From positions 4,166 through 56,309 of the forward strand of contig LT649258.1 in assembly GCA_900128395.1 (NCBI GenBank): 52,144 bases of DNA. The letters are read 5' to 3'. This document shows positions 29,236-39,160 of the stretch, one piece after another; within the stretch, counting starts at the first letter, position 1; each line of letters opens with the position of its first letter. The position numbers and the translations under genes are program-made. Below the pieces are notes generated by a model, which worked only from the letters and a program-made list of their open reading frames with translations, had not been told where the DNA came from and made no database searches. The DNA is from Stramenopiles sp. TOSAG23-2 (taxonomy: Eukaryota > Sar).

Positions 29236-32222
29236 TCAATTCTTAGCACGTCTTCTTGCTTGTTGTCGTCTACGTATAAATTTTGTTGCTTCTAATATTA
29301 CATCTTGTGCACCCGTTGATGGTGGTGTATCACTTTCACCACCACTATTATAATGATTATTATTATTATCATCCTCATCTTCATGACGACGATTACTATT
29401 ATTATTATTATTATTCTTTTTAAAATTATTACTATTATGTTGTGGATGATTATTTGTATTCACATTTTGTGGTAACAATGGTGGTCGTTTATGTACTTTT
29501 TGTTGTTGTATTTTTTTATTTTTTTTATTTTTCTTTATATTTTGATGATTTCCTCCTCTTCCACCTTCTTGGCGATGACGATGTTGTTGTTGTTGTTGAG
29601 GATGATCACGATTACTGCGTCCTTTACGAGAAGATGATGATCTACTACTACTATTATGATCATTATTCATCACACGTTCAACCATTAAACGTTCTTTTTC
29701 CATCATACGATCTACTTCATCAATATCTGCATCTAATTCAATTTCTTCACGTGTTTTATACATTGAATTATCATTATTATTATTATTATTTGCAGTATGA
29801 TAATGTTGTTCATGACGATCACGTTGATCTTCACGTGAATGATGATGTTGTTCTTTACCATTATTACGATTGCTACGTCTTCGATTTCCATGGTCGTGAC
29901 TATTATTATTATTGTTCTCATTCTCATTATTATTATTATTATAAAAATGTTGTTGTTGAAATTTCATAAAATCTTCTCTTGATTTATCTTTATCTTTCAT
30001 TAATTTCTTAATTTCATCTTGTAATTTAATAATTTCATTATTTTTCTCATCTACTTCTTTATTTGCTTGTTCATGCCCAGAACGTAATACACTCATTTCT
30101 TGAATTAATTTACGTGAAAACGATTTCTTTGCTTGTACCAATGCACGTTCCCCCCATTGCCTTGCTTCCTTTGCTGCACCTTCTGCATTATGTAATTGTG
30201 TCTGTGTTTGCATTAATTGATCTTTTAATACTTGATTTTTTTGATTGGATTGTGATAATCTCATGACCGTTTTATGTTTTGCATTTAATGCTTCTGTTAA
30301 ACGTGATGTAGCAACTTCAGCTTTTGCAACTAATGCAGCAACTTCTTCCCTACGTTCTTGTCGTTCCTCTTGTAATTTACGTTGCATCGCTTTGCTTTGT
30401 CTTGACATATCCCGATAATTTTCATTTTGTTCTTTAAAATTAGCTTTTTCATGTCGTAATTCACTTTCTAATTGTTTCACACGTGATTTCGTTTGTTTCA
30501 ATATTTTTAATGCATCCTTTAATTCTTTTTGAATTTTAACAACATCTTCCTGTAATTGTTTTTTCACTAATTGTAACTCTTGTATTGAACTTGTTTTTTC
30601 AAAATTTTCTTGTATGATTTTATCTTTTTCACCTTCAAATTTAATTTTACTTTCATTTAATAAATTAATTTGTTTCTTTAATTCATCTTTTTCACGCCTT
30701 AATGTATTTGTTGATTGATCGTAACGTTTTATCGTACGTGTTTTTTCATTAATTTCTTTTCTATATGATGCCATTTCCTCATTTGCAATTTTCATTTTAG
30801 ATGTTAATGTTTCATTTTGTTTCTCCACACGTGCACGTTCATATCTAGCATTACGTAATAAATCACTAACAACTTCCTTTGCTTTATTTGCTTCATTCAC
30901 ACGTTTACGCATGAAACTTTTCAATGTTTCTACTTCTTTTGTAGTAGATGCATTTATTGATGTTAACTCTTCATTTTTTTCATGTAATTCTTGATTAGTT
31001 TCATTTAAATTTGTTATTTTAATATTTTGCGATTCAATTTCTTGTTTTAAACGTTTTGTTGTTTCATATGCAGCTTTAATTGCATTTGAATCTGTTAATT
31101 TTTGTTGTCTACCAACGGTTTGCGATGTGAAATGTTTTACCCCTATAATTATTATTATTGTTAGTCTTATATTTGATTTTGTTGTGATGAAAATGTTATG
31201 GTTTTTATATTATGTAACTTACGACTTTTTAATACATTCATTTCTTTTAATAATTTTTCATTTTCTTCTTCATATTTTAAACATTTTTTATTTGCAATAA
31301 TTTCTAAATCTGTTTTAATTTGTTCTGTACGCGATGCAGTTTGATCCTTTGTTTCTTTCACTAATTGTATTGCATTGTTTGTTTTCTTTTTTTGCTCCTC
31401 TAAACGTTGTTTTAATAATTCAAATTTATCCGTCCATGCATTTGACTGTGAATTATATTTTTTTTTCCATTTTTCAATAGTATTATTTGAATGAAATTTA
31501 TTATTTTCCAATAATATTCTTAATTCATCTAATTGTTTTTCATACGATTCTTTATTTGTTTTAATTTGCGCTTCTAAATGCGTAATATGATTTAATAAAT
31601 CGGAATTGGTTTTTGTACTTGTTTCCAACTGCATATTAGCTTCATCTCTACTTTCTTTTGCTTGTATTAATGCTTCTTTCATTGTTGCTAATATTTCCAA
31701 TGCTTCTTTACGTTCACGTTTTGCTTGTTCTAACATTGTAAACCATTCTTTTAAATTATCTTTAGGTAATTCTGGCATACCTTTTGGTAATACATATGGC
31801 TTTGGTATGTGATTTGCTGTTGCAGCTGGTTTTTTCGATAATACTGCATGTACATCGATGAAGGATGAGGTTGTTTCTGGTGTTGTTTCATCTTCATCAC
31901 GTTGTTTTAACTTTGTTTTTTCTTCTGATTTTTTTGCAATACGTACAAATGGTGATACAGATGTTAAACTAAATATTTTACGTTTATCGATTGGTGATGG
32001 TAATGTTAATGGGTTCACCTGGTTATTGTTGTTGTTTTCATTGTCATCGTTTTCTGGTTGTTGTTGTTGTTGTTGCTGACTGTTGTTGTTCTTGTTGTTA
32101 ATATCAATATTCATATTCACTTCTACTTGTTTTAATGTCGTTAACGGGTTTGAATAATAATCATTTCCTGTTTGTCGTTGTTGTTGCTGATTGTTGTTGT
32201 TGTTCTTCATATTCATATTCAC
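29236..32222 (-). CDS. Long coiled-coil protein, two exons
   Basis: Exon 1 is 32222-31223, exon 2 31142-29236. The 80-nt intron (31222-31143) has donor gtaagt and acceptor attatag, and the coiled coil continues in phase across it (NVLKS, then RVKHFTSQTVGRQQK), giving 968 residues. The N-terminus is Asn/Gln-rich; residues about 140-700 form an extended coiled coil (heptads of Leu/Ile with Glu, Lys, Gln). The C-terminal third is His/Asn/Arg-rich and low complexity, ending FIRRRQQARRRAKN. No enzymatic domain. Such architecture fits centrosomal, flagellar or Golgi scaffolds but the family is not recognised. The ATG at 32222 lies within a local duplication and the frame is open further upstream without ATG, so the exact start is uncertain. 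Confidence 0.85.
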
Positions 32223-32261
32223 TTCTACTTGTTTTAATGTCGTTAATGGGTTTGAATAATA
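32110..32261. repeat. 102-bp-period duplication at the coiled-coil gene start
   Basis: The segment acttctacttgttttaatgt recurs at 32119 and 32221 with about 50 bp of near identity on the two sides of a Gln/Asn-coding stretch; in frame (34 residues). Confidence 0.85.
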
Positions 32262-32352
32262 TGTATTTTTTCTTTTCCAGCTTTTCCTTTTCCCTTTCCC
32301 TTCCTCCCCCCCTATTATATTTTTTATTATCGATAGCTTTTCAAAGGGTTTT

Positions 32353-32757
32353 TTATTTTTTTATGTTTGTTTTTTTAACCGTCAATAACGTTTCGATTTC
32401 AAGAATTGGATATAGAGTTAGCAGGTGGATAGTATTGTAGAGTATATAGCAGGTACACAGCATATGGGGATTAGTAAAACCATTTACAACACACATCCTA
32501 ATATAAAAATTAGCGGCCCAGACATATGGGTTGTACTTCTTCCTAATATCCCTCCTTGGTTCAGCAAGTGTGCCATCAAGATTAATTACCCTTCCGATCA
32601 AGTTCCCCATTAAATGTAACCTACAATGATTTAACAACATGTCCAAGGGTTTAACTTTTTTACCAAGGTGGATAATAAATTGTACCATAAATTGTATCTC
32701 ATGGCACAACTCATTATATGTGCATCTTACCGTAACTTGTCGAAAGATTACATACAA
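32353..32757 (-). other. Unrecognised ORF of 134 codons
   Basis: An open frame starting at an NTG, flanked by ankyrin pseudogenes. The part GNLIGRVINLDGTLAEPRRD does not look random, but I recognise no family. It may be a remnant of a mobile or host gene. The + strand here carries two copies of tagcaggt (about 32418 and 32447). Confidence 0.3.
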
Positions 32758-32792
32758 AAATAACTGAGAGACAATATTATCTATCGGTCACA

Positions 32793-33444
32793 CTATAGTG
32801 ATGTTGGGATTCTCGTACATAAAAGAGAATCATAATGATTAAATACGGTTTCATTGATACCTTCTCCAATATGATCCAATATGATGTCAATGATTCTTAC
32901 ATCCCCATTGTAATGCATTATTGCCATATGAAGTGCATTGTTTTTTGAATTCATTTCACCTGTCAAGCATAGTATCGTTGCCTCCATTCTGAAGTAAAAA
33001 GTAAACCATTTCATAATTTCCGTGTTGAACGCATGATAACAATGCAGTATAGCCAGAAAAACCTCGACCGTTTCTACCGTACAAGTCAATATCAAAGTCA
33101 TTCCCCATCATGAATATACAAACATGATCCATATTTCCCATTTCTGCTGCCTTGATGAACAGTGTTGGAATTGAATTAATATCGGAATGCAATGCCCCAG
33201 AATGAAGATCATATGAGAAAGGTATGGAAAAAATCAGGATTTGTACACTTGTGTTGCCCACTTGGATTATCAAGTGTGGCACCATCACATAAAAGTTATG
33301 GAACTTGTTCATTTGAATATCGTTTGCAATTAAAAGTGAAAATTGGTGCAGATGCAGATGATCCAACATTTGATACTGCACTGTTAAGTTGTGTTCAACA
33401 CAGAAATTATGATATGGTTGAATTTTTATTGCAAAATGGAGCAA
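32793..33444 (-). pseudogene. Ankyrin-repeat pseudogene (minus copy)
   Basis: Two overlapping minus-strand frames carry ankyrin sequence: IPTLFIKAAEMGNMDHV and YTALLSCVQHGNYEMVYFLL in one, then, after a frame change near 32960, KNNALHMAIMHYNGDVRIID in the next. It is the mirrored, diverged copy of the + strand ankyrin fragment at 33192-33656, with which it forms a large imperfect inverted repeat. Frame changes and lack of a proper end indicate a dead gene. Confidence 0.7.
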
Positions 33445-33656
33445 ACCCGATACTACGCTTAACAGGTGAAATGATTTTAAAAAACAATGCGCTTCATATG
33501 GCCATAATGCATTATGATGGGGATGTAAGAATCATTGACATGATATTGGATCATATTGGCAGAGAAGGTATCAATAAAACCATATCCAATCGTTATGGTA
33601 AACAAGCTATGCATTGGCTTACACACATTTGTCATGAAGTTATAGTAGCGTTATAG
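33192..33656 (+). pseudogene. Ankyrin-repeat fragment (plus copy)
   Basis: Open for 154 codons: an unconvincing first third (partly antisense to the minus copy), then ankyrins TALLSCVQHRNYDMVEFLLQ and KNNALHMAIMHYDGDVRIID, ending at the tag at 33654-33656. It is better preserved than its mirrored partner and could be a short expressed ankyrin protein, but the N-terminus is missing, so I call it a fragment. Confidence 0.6.
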
Positions 33657-34218
33657 CATTAAAATAGTGTTCTTTGCAGGGTTATGATAAGTATAATTAG
33701 CAGGTACATAGGCCTAAAATAGAAGAAATTTGACGGAAAATTGACACACATTTCTGATAATAAATACACATATATATCAAATATATATACGGATTTGATC
33801 GATGGAAAGATGGAAATGTGAATGTATATATTGTATATTGAATATATATTGTTGGTGAATCATATTTGTGTGTGGAAAGACGGCTTGGGAAAGACGACGT
33901 TCTCTCTGCCTCTGCCTCTGCCTCTGCCTCTCGCTCTCTCTCTCCGTGTGTGTGTGTGTGTATAGGGTGACTCGTAGTTGTGTTTTTGTGTGATTCTCTG
34001 TCTATATTTGTATCCACGTGTTTGTGTGTGTGTGTATTGTTTTAGTGAGTGGATCATATTGTATACGGAAAGATTAAACGATTCTATCGATCTATTTATC
34101 TCTCTTTTTGCGTGTTTAATTGAATAATTGTGTGAAGATTTGCTCTGCGTGTATTGCGTATATTGTGTGTAAGTGAACATTTCCTGTGCGTGTACATATT
34201 GTGAACATTTGCCCCAAC
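33657..34218. other. Upstream region with microsatellite
   Basis: No gene. A TCTGCC hexamer run followed by CT and GT dinucleotide runs lies at 33901-33962; further GT runs lie near 34020-34036. The 5' UTR and promoter of the gene starting at 34219 must be in this interval. Confidence 0.7.
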
Positions 34219-35031
34219 ATGTCCGACAATGAAACAAAAGATGATAATAATAATAATAATACAGAAATAGAAATGTCATCATACATATTATGTTATAATG
34301 AATTAAATGATAAAGGTAAGACCTGGGATGAACATTGGGTAGTAAATGAAAACCATATAGATGCAGTTGCTATGGAAGATATTGTTGAACAAGTGGAGGA
34401 AAAGTATGAATGGGAAGGTATAAACGATTCCAATACTAATAATAACGATAATATTATTAATAAAGATATACAAATACAATATGAAACTGGCTGTACATAT
34501 TATGCACAACATATTAAAGGATGTTTTTTAGTCATACATAATTTTGAGGATTATTTAGATGAAGATATATTTGAGGATTATTTAAAAACAGATGATAAGA
34601 AAGTAAAAGAGGACGAACAATCAAAACATGCATCCATTTTTTTAGAAACTGGGCAGTACGTCATAGAAAAAGATGATTTAATCTTTTATACAAAAGGTAT
34701 TTTCTTTTGTATTTTAGCATTATTTGTTTCGATTATCATAATGGGTTTACTAGAAGTATTTGTTATGTTTTTCGATGATAGTATAACAGTAAAAACTGAC
34801 ATTCATCGTTACGATGCCAACAATCAAACGTATTTAAGAAGCAGTAATATTACAACGACAACGGATATACATTCATCATTAACAACAAGTACATCATCAC
34901 CAGCATCATTAATAGCAACAACAACAAGTCCACCACCACCAATAAATCCTCCTCCAACAACAATGACGACGACGACGTTTATGCATGATAATATTACAAA
35001 CAACACATCAAATACGAGCTGGAGTCTATAA
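34219..35031 (+). CDS. Single-pass membrane protein with Thr/Pro-rich outer domain
   Basis: ATG at 34219 (MSDNETKDD) chosen over an upstream NTG. The 270-residue product has an acidic N-terminal domain of about 155 residues (TWDEHWVVNENHIDAVAMED, CTYYAQHIKGCFLVIHNFED) with no recognised fold, one membrane helix (IFFCILALFVSIIIMGLLEV) and a Thr/Ser/Pro-rich C-terminal part with several N-glycosylation sequons (NQT, NIT, NNT, NTS). There is no signal peptide, so a type II orientation with the mucin-like part outside is likely. It recalls the mucin-like gene at 23744 in composition but is reversed in topology. Function unknown. Confidence 0.7.
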   Translation: MSDNETKDDNNNNNTEIEMSSYILCYNELNDKGKTWDEHWVVNENHIDAVAMEDIVEQVEEKYEWEGINDSNTNNNDNIINKDIQIQYETGCTYYAQHIKGCFLVIHNFEDYLDEDIFEDYLKTDDKKVKEDEQSKHASIFLETGQYVIEKDDLIFYTKGIFFCILALFVSIIIMGLLEVFVMFFDDSITVKTDIHRYDANNQTYLRSSNITTTTDIHSSLTTSTSSPASLIATTTSPPPPINPPPTTMTTTTFMHDNITNNTSNTSWSL

Positions 35032-35718
35032 CAAATGGGCAAATGATCAATAGGGAACCAACAAGTCAAATGTCTGTAACATGTATATCATGCATGTTGT
35101 ATATTATGCGGAATGCACCATGCATGTTGTATATTATATACGGAATGCGCAAGTGATTAATAACAACAACAAGCCAAATAACATCACCATCATCAATAAT
35201 CATTATAAATACAAACACACAGTATACATTAATTAAATAAGAGCTGGAGTTTGCCTGTATAACATTAATGTATATGATGTATATATTATATATAGCGCAT
35301 GCATAAATGCACAAAATTCACGCGAATCATTTGTTTTCTTTACATATAACAAATGGAAAAATCTCTTTCGTTCTTTATAAAATTTTAAGTGTGTGTCCAT
35401 TTAAAATATTTTTTTATGTAAATTTTTTTTCTATGACATAGACGTATTTTTTTTATCACATCAAAAATGATTTATTTTGAACTAAAAATTCTATTAATAA
35501 CCTCTACAAGCATGGTGTGATAAAAGAGTGAGATATAGATATAAATATAATACATCGTATAGGTTGAGGAAAAACTATCACTTCAGAATAACACCGTCTT
35601 ATATTATAGTAGATATCAAATATATATATATACACGTGCACACGACGTATACTAAAAAAATAATAAAAACAAATATTGAAATTATAAATTTAAATATTGT
35701 ATATAATATTATAATATA
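35032..35718. other. Intergenic with short repeats
   Basis: Contains a short tandem motif catgcatgttgtatattat (about 35091 and 35122) and several TA-rich palindromes. No gene. The TA-rich stretch just before 35719 is the likely promoter of the ankyrin gene. Confidence 0.5.
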
Positions 35719-36801
35719 ATGAATCCTGTTACTGAATTCACAGTGAATGGCATTCTATCCTCTGGCCTTGATGATGGGTCAAAGAGACATGCATTGGAAC
35801 GACTAAAGGCAATGGTAAACGTTGCACTCTCAAATCTACACACAGAAACTCCAAAATCAAATTATGATTTCTCAACATTACCTGGTATTGATGATATTTG
35901 TGTGAAAACAATCATACCATATCTTGGTAACGATGGTCAAGCGTTAATGAATATGTTTGGAAAAACAACAAAACGATTTTTAACTGTACCGACGATACGT
36001 GATGCATATAATAGTAATATTTTGAATTGTTATAGGAATGTTTTGAATCGTTTAAACAATCGTTATAAAACTGAATTTCCAGAAGGTACGCCAATAGTAT
36101 GTGCATGTCAAAAAGGACGTTTGGAGGATGTGAAATTATTGATTACAGGGTATAATGATGTGAATGGTAGTAATGGTAATAATAATATTATGACATTGAA
36201 AGATATGGTGAGTCAATTCGGTAAAGGTATTAATGGTTATGATCGTACACCTTTAATGGCAGCTGCATTTAAAGAACATTTCCAAATAGTTAAATATTTA
36301 ATTGAACAAGGTGAAGCTGATCCTAATATTGGACAAGTAGTTGCATGTGAGAAAGGACGTTTTGAGGATGTGAAATTATTGATTACAGGGTATAATGATG
36401 TGAATGGTAGTAATGGTAATAATAATATTATGACATTGAAAGATATGGTGAGTCAATTCGGTAAAGGTATTAATGGTTATGATCGTACACCTTTAATGGC
36501 AGCTGCATTTAAAGAACATTTCCAAATAGTTAAATATTTAATTGAACAAGGTGAAGCTGATCCTAATATTGGACGTAGTGGTGGATATAATGCATTACAT
36601 TATGCAGCATATTATAACAAAAAGGATACGAAGTTGATTGAGTTCTTATTAACTAATATGTCTCTTACTAGCATTAATAAGAAGGCCATGTTCGGGGACA
36701 CTCCCCTGGACTTTGCATATGATCATAATGATAGTCCAATTAAACAAAAGATCATTGATCTTATACGTTCAAAAGGTGGAAAACGTCAAGGAGAGTTATG
36801 A
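35719..36801 (+). CDS. F-box-like ankyrin-repeat protein
   Basis: ATG at 35719; 360 residues. Residues about 53-100 (LPGIDDICVKTIIPYLGNDG, then ALMNMFGKTTKRF) resemble an F-box, which would link it to an SCF ubiquitin ligase with the ankyrins choosing the target. Ankyrin modules follow: GTPIVCACQKGRLEDVKLLI, an Asn/Gly linker, RTPLMAAAFKEHFQIVKYLI, then a nearly identical 80-residue (240-bp) second copy, and NALHYAAYYNKKDT. The protein stops at 36801 just where the family tail begins; one frame away the tail continues (ANGRHLGKGNGDLND) to a stop near 36871, so the C-terminus is probably frameshifted. Modules match the 18619-22025 gene at high nucleotide identity. Confidence 0.82.
   Translation: MNPVTEFTVNGILSSGLDDGSKRHALERLKAMVNVALSNLHTETPKSNYDFSTLPGIDDICVKTIIPYLGNDGQALMNMFGKTTKRFLTVPTIRDAYNSNILNCYRNVLNRLNNRYKTEFPEGTPIVCACQKGRLEDVKLLITGYNDVNGSNGNNNIMTLKDMVSQFGKGINGYDRTPLMAAAFKEHFQIVKYLIEQGEADPNIGQVVACEKGRFEDVKLLITGYNDVNGSNGNNNIMTLKDMVSQFGKGINGYDRTPLMAAAFKEHFQIVKYLIEQGEADPNIGRSGGYNALHYAAYYNKKDTKLIEFLLTNMSLTSINKKAMFGDTPLDFAYDHNDSPIKQKIIDLIRSKGGKRQGEL
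36100..36575. repeat. 240-bp in-frame duplication in the ankyrin gene
   Basis: ggatgtgaaattattgatta occurs at about 36126 and 36366; the two units are nearly identical for most of their length, diverging only at their left edges. Confidence 0.9.
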
Positions 36802-36892
36802 TGCAAATGGTAGACATTTAGGAAAAGGTAATGGTGATTTGAATGATTTACACAATGTTATCAAATCGTAATAGTGTGAATTATATGATGAA

Positions 36893-37305
36893 ATAAACAT
36901 TTCCAAATAGTTAAATATTTAATTGAACAAGGTGAAGCTGATCCTAATATTGGACGTAGTGGTGGATGGAATGCATTACATTGGGCAGCACGTTATAACA
37001 GAACGAATACTGAGTTGATTGAATTGTTATTAACTCATATGACTCTTGATAGCATTAATAAGAAGGACGGGTTGAGATTCACTCCCCTGGACTGTGCATA
37101 TGATTATAATCATAGTCCGCTTCGCCAAGAGATCATTGCACTTTTACGTTCAAAAGGTGGAAAAGCAAATTGTCATGATGCAAATGGTAGAAATGTAGGA
37201 CCAGGTAATGGTGATTCAGTATTTGATAGATTGTATGATACAAGATCATACACGGGTGTATATGCAGAACGTTTCAAAGGAGCGGATGGAAGGATCAATT
37301 TATAA
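36893..37305 (+). pseudogene. Ankyrin gene tail, orphan copy
   Basis: An open frame without its own start: KHFQIVKYLIEQGEADPNIG, NALHWAARYN, TPLDCAYDYNHSPLRQEIIA, ending GADGRINL at 37305. It repeats the last module of the gene just upstream (and of the gene at 18619-22025) and could be a truncated duplicate, or a further exon of the same gene if the break at 36801 is an error. Confidence 0.65.
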
Positions 37306-37512
37306 ATGATGTTATGAGGAGGAAGTCAGTTTAAAATCTACCGAAAGAGTAAAAATCTTTACGCGTACGTAGAATAAAAATTAATAAAAATTTTGTGACA
37401 AAATTTCTTTTGTGGTTTGTATTATATATATATATCAATAACATTATAAAATTGTTTTTTGACTCCTTTCACAACCTTTCACCTCTCCACCCTTTTTATT
37501 ATTAAATATTTT

Positions 37513-38022
37513 TTAATTTCCGAGTTGTTTAGCATTTTGCTCCGCTTGTGCTTTAACTTTTTGTTGATAGACTTGCATCAATTGTTTAGCTTGTTGTTGT
37601 TTTTGTCGAATTAAAATTTCCAATTCTTGACTACGTGCTTTTAAAAATTTTAATTTACGATCGAAAAATTGACCAGCATCCGTTGCATTTTTCTCCGTAT
37701 AATATCCTGTGCCTATTGCTAATAATAATTTATCATTACTAGTTGTTTTTGCTGGTACATACATAGATTGTGTTAATGGTATTAATGTTTCCGTACCAAC
37801 AACTGTTTGTTTTAAATCTGAAATAGCTTTTTGTGACCTGACAAAACGACCCATAGCAAGTTTCAACTGCTCATAATTCTTTATTAAATTGGTTTGCTCT
37901 TGATCTAGTGTTTTTTTAATTCGCCCAAGTTCCGCGATTGGTAAGGATTCGATGGGTATACCACCATCTCCTTGCGCTTGTTGTTGCTGCTGTTGTTGTT
38001 GTTGTGCGGCTACTGCTGACAT
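37513..38022 (-). CDS. PFDN5: Prefoldin subunit 5 (alpha type)
   Basis: ATG at 38022; 169 residues. A Gln run is followed by the alpha-prefoldin pattern: helix 1 with ELGRIKKTLDQEQTNLIKNY, the beta-hairpin region (TETLIPLTQSMYVPAKT and LLAIGTGYYTEKNATDAGQF), then helix 2 (FFDRKLKFLKARSQELEILI) and a Gln/Lys-rich end. Prefoldin is a cytosolic hexameric jellyfish-like co-chaperone that hands nascent actin and tubulin to CCT. Length is normal for the family apart from the Gln run. Its substrate tubulin ties loosely to the katanin and TTL-like genes elsewhere in the window. Confidence 0.9.
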   Translation of the reverse strand: MSAVAAQQQQQQQQQAQGDGGIPIESLPIAELGRIKKTLDQEQTNLIKNYEQLKLAMGRFVRSQKAISDLKQTVVGTETLIPLTQSMYVPAKTTSNDKLLLAIGTGYYTEKNATDAGQFFDRKLKFLKARSQELEILIRQKQQQAKQLMQVYQQKVKAQAEQNAKQLGN

Positions 38023-39160
38023 GTTAATTTATATATATATTTCGAAATTATTGTTATAAACTCTTTTTTAATACGTAATGATGTTAATTTATTATTTTGT
38101 TGAATATATTATTTTTTTTTTACCACAACAATTTTCTGATGTTAATTTCAAAACAATGTTGTATTATCTATATATATATATATTTCAATATGAATAGAAG
38201 AAAAAGTTGATGTAACAAACTACGATTATGTATATTTATCTTTTCATACATGTACATCCGAATGTTTTGTACATCTGTAAATATATATTTTTAAAATATT
38301 TACGTAAGGTATATATAATAATAATGCTACAAGTGTTGTGGGGAAGTTAGTTCTACATTATCCTTAATTGGAAACGAGTAGAAATACCATTCATTCAAAA
38401 TTAAAAAACTTTTCAAATTAAAATGAATAATAATTCAATAATAACACCATCTATAATGTAATTGGAATTATTGCTCACAAGGCCTAATATCCCTATCAGA
38501 TTTTGTATACTTTTTTCTGACTTATAAGCAAGAGATTCTGGAAAAGTTTGATGGGATCGTTGTTTGCAAAATCATGTTGGAATTTTAATCGAATTTTAAT
38601 CCATTTATAGTAAGGTAGTGTTAAACCTTATTTGTATCTTAATACTGTTTGCATTATTTCAATCAATTATCGGATATTTTAATCTATATGAATAATATAA
38701 TTGTAATAAATGAAATAAGTTCTTTGAATTACCATATACACAGTATTGAAATACTAAATCCCGAAAAATTCTGTCGAAAAGAGGAATTGTTCATCTTTTG
38801 CTGGAATTTGATTCTAAAAAGGGGGGATAGAAAAATACAAATCGATAAATAATTTATAATATTATTTTTTGATGAATATTGTAACGGGAGATGTTTTATC
38901 TAAGTACAACATATGTATCCATTTAACATATACATATCTTCTAATTCCTTAGTATACTAAAACACATAACTATCAAAATCTGCATATTTTATTATATAAA
39001 AAAAATAAATTAATAATTATAAAAAATAAACTAGAGTAATTATAAATGTATCATCCACGGGGAAACATTGATGTTTTGTATGCAAAAGTTAAAACAAGTT
39101 AATATATATATTGATAAAATAGGATAATTTGTCTAGAGAGAAAGATAAAAAACGCCAAAT
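38023..39160. other. Intergenic, no gene seen
   Basis: AT-rich and without a convincing coding frame on either strand. It is bounded by two divergent genes (PFDN5 leftward, repeat protein rightward), so both promoters lie here. TA runs at 38171-38182. Confidence 0.55.

Noticed and set aside
29442..29969. 175-codon Tyr/Val-rich frame on the + strand
   Set aside because: It is the mirror of the Asn/His/Gln-rich tail of the minus-strand coiled-coil gene; such shadows arise from the repeats.
37015..37305. Independent small ankyrin gene
   Set aside because: The coding similarity extends upstream of its start to about 36893 without an ATG, so it is a duplicated tail and not a separate gene.
38649..38852. 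67-codon frame in the PFDN5 upstream region
   Set aside because: Composition is that of random AT-rich DNA and no domain or signal is visible.
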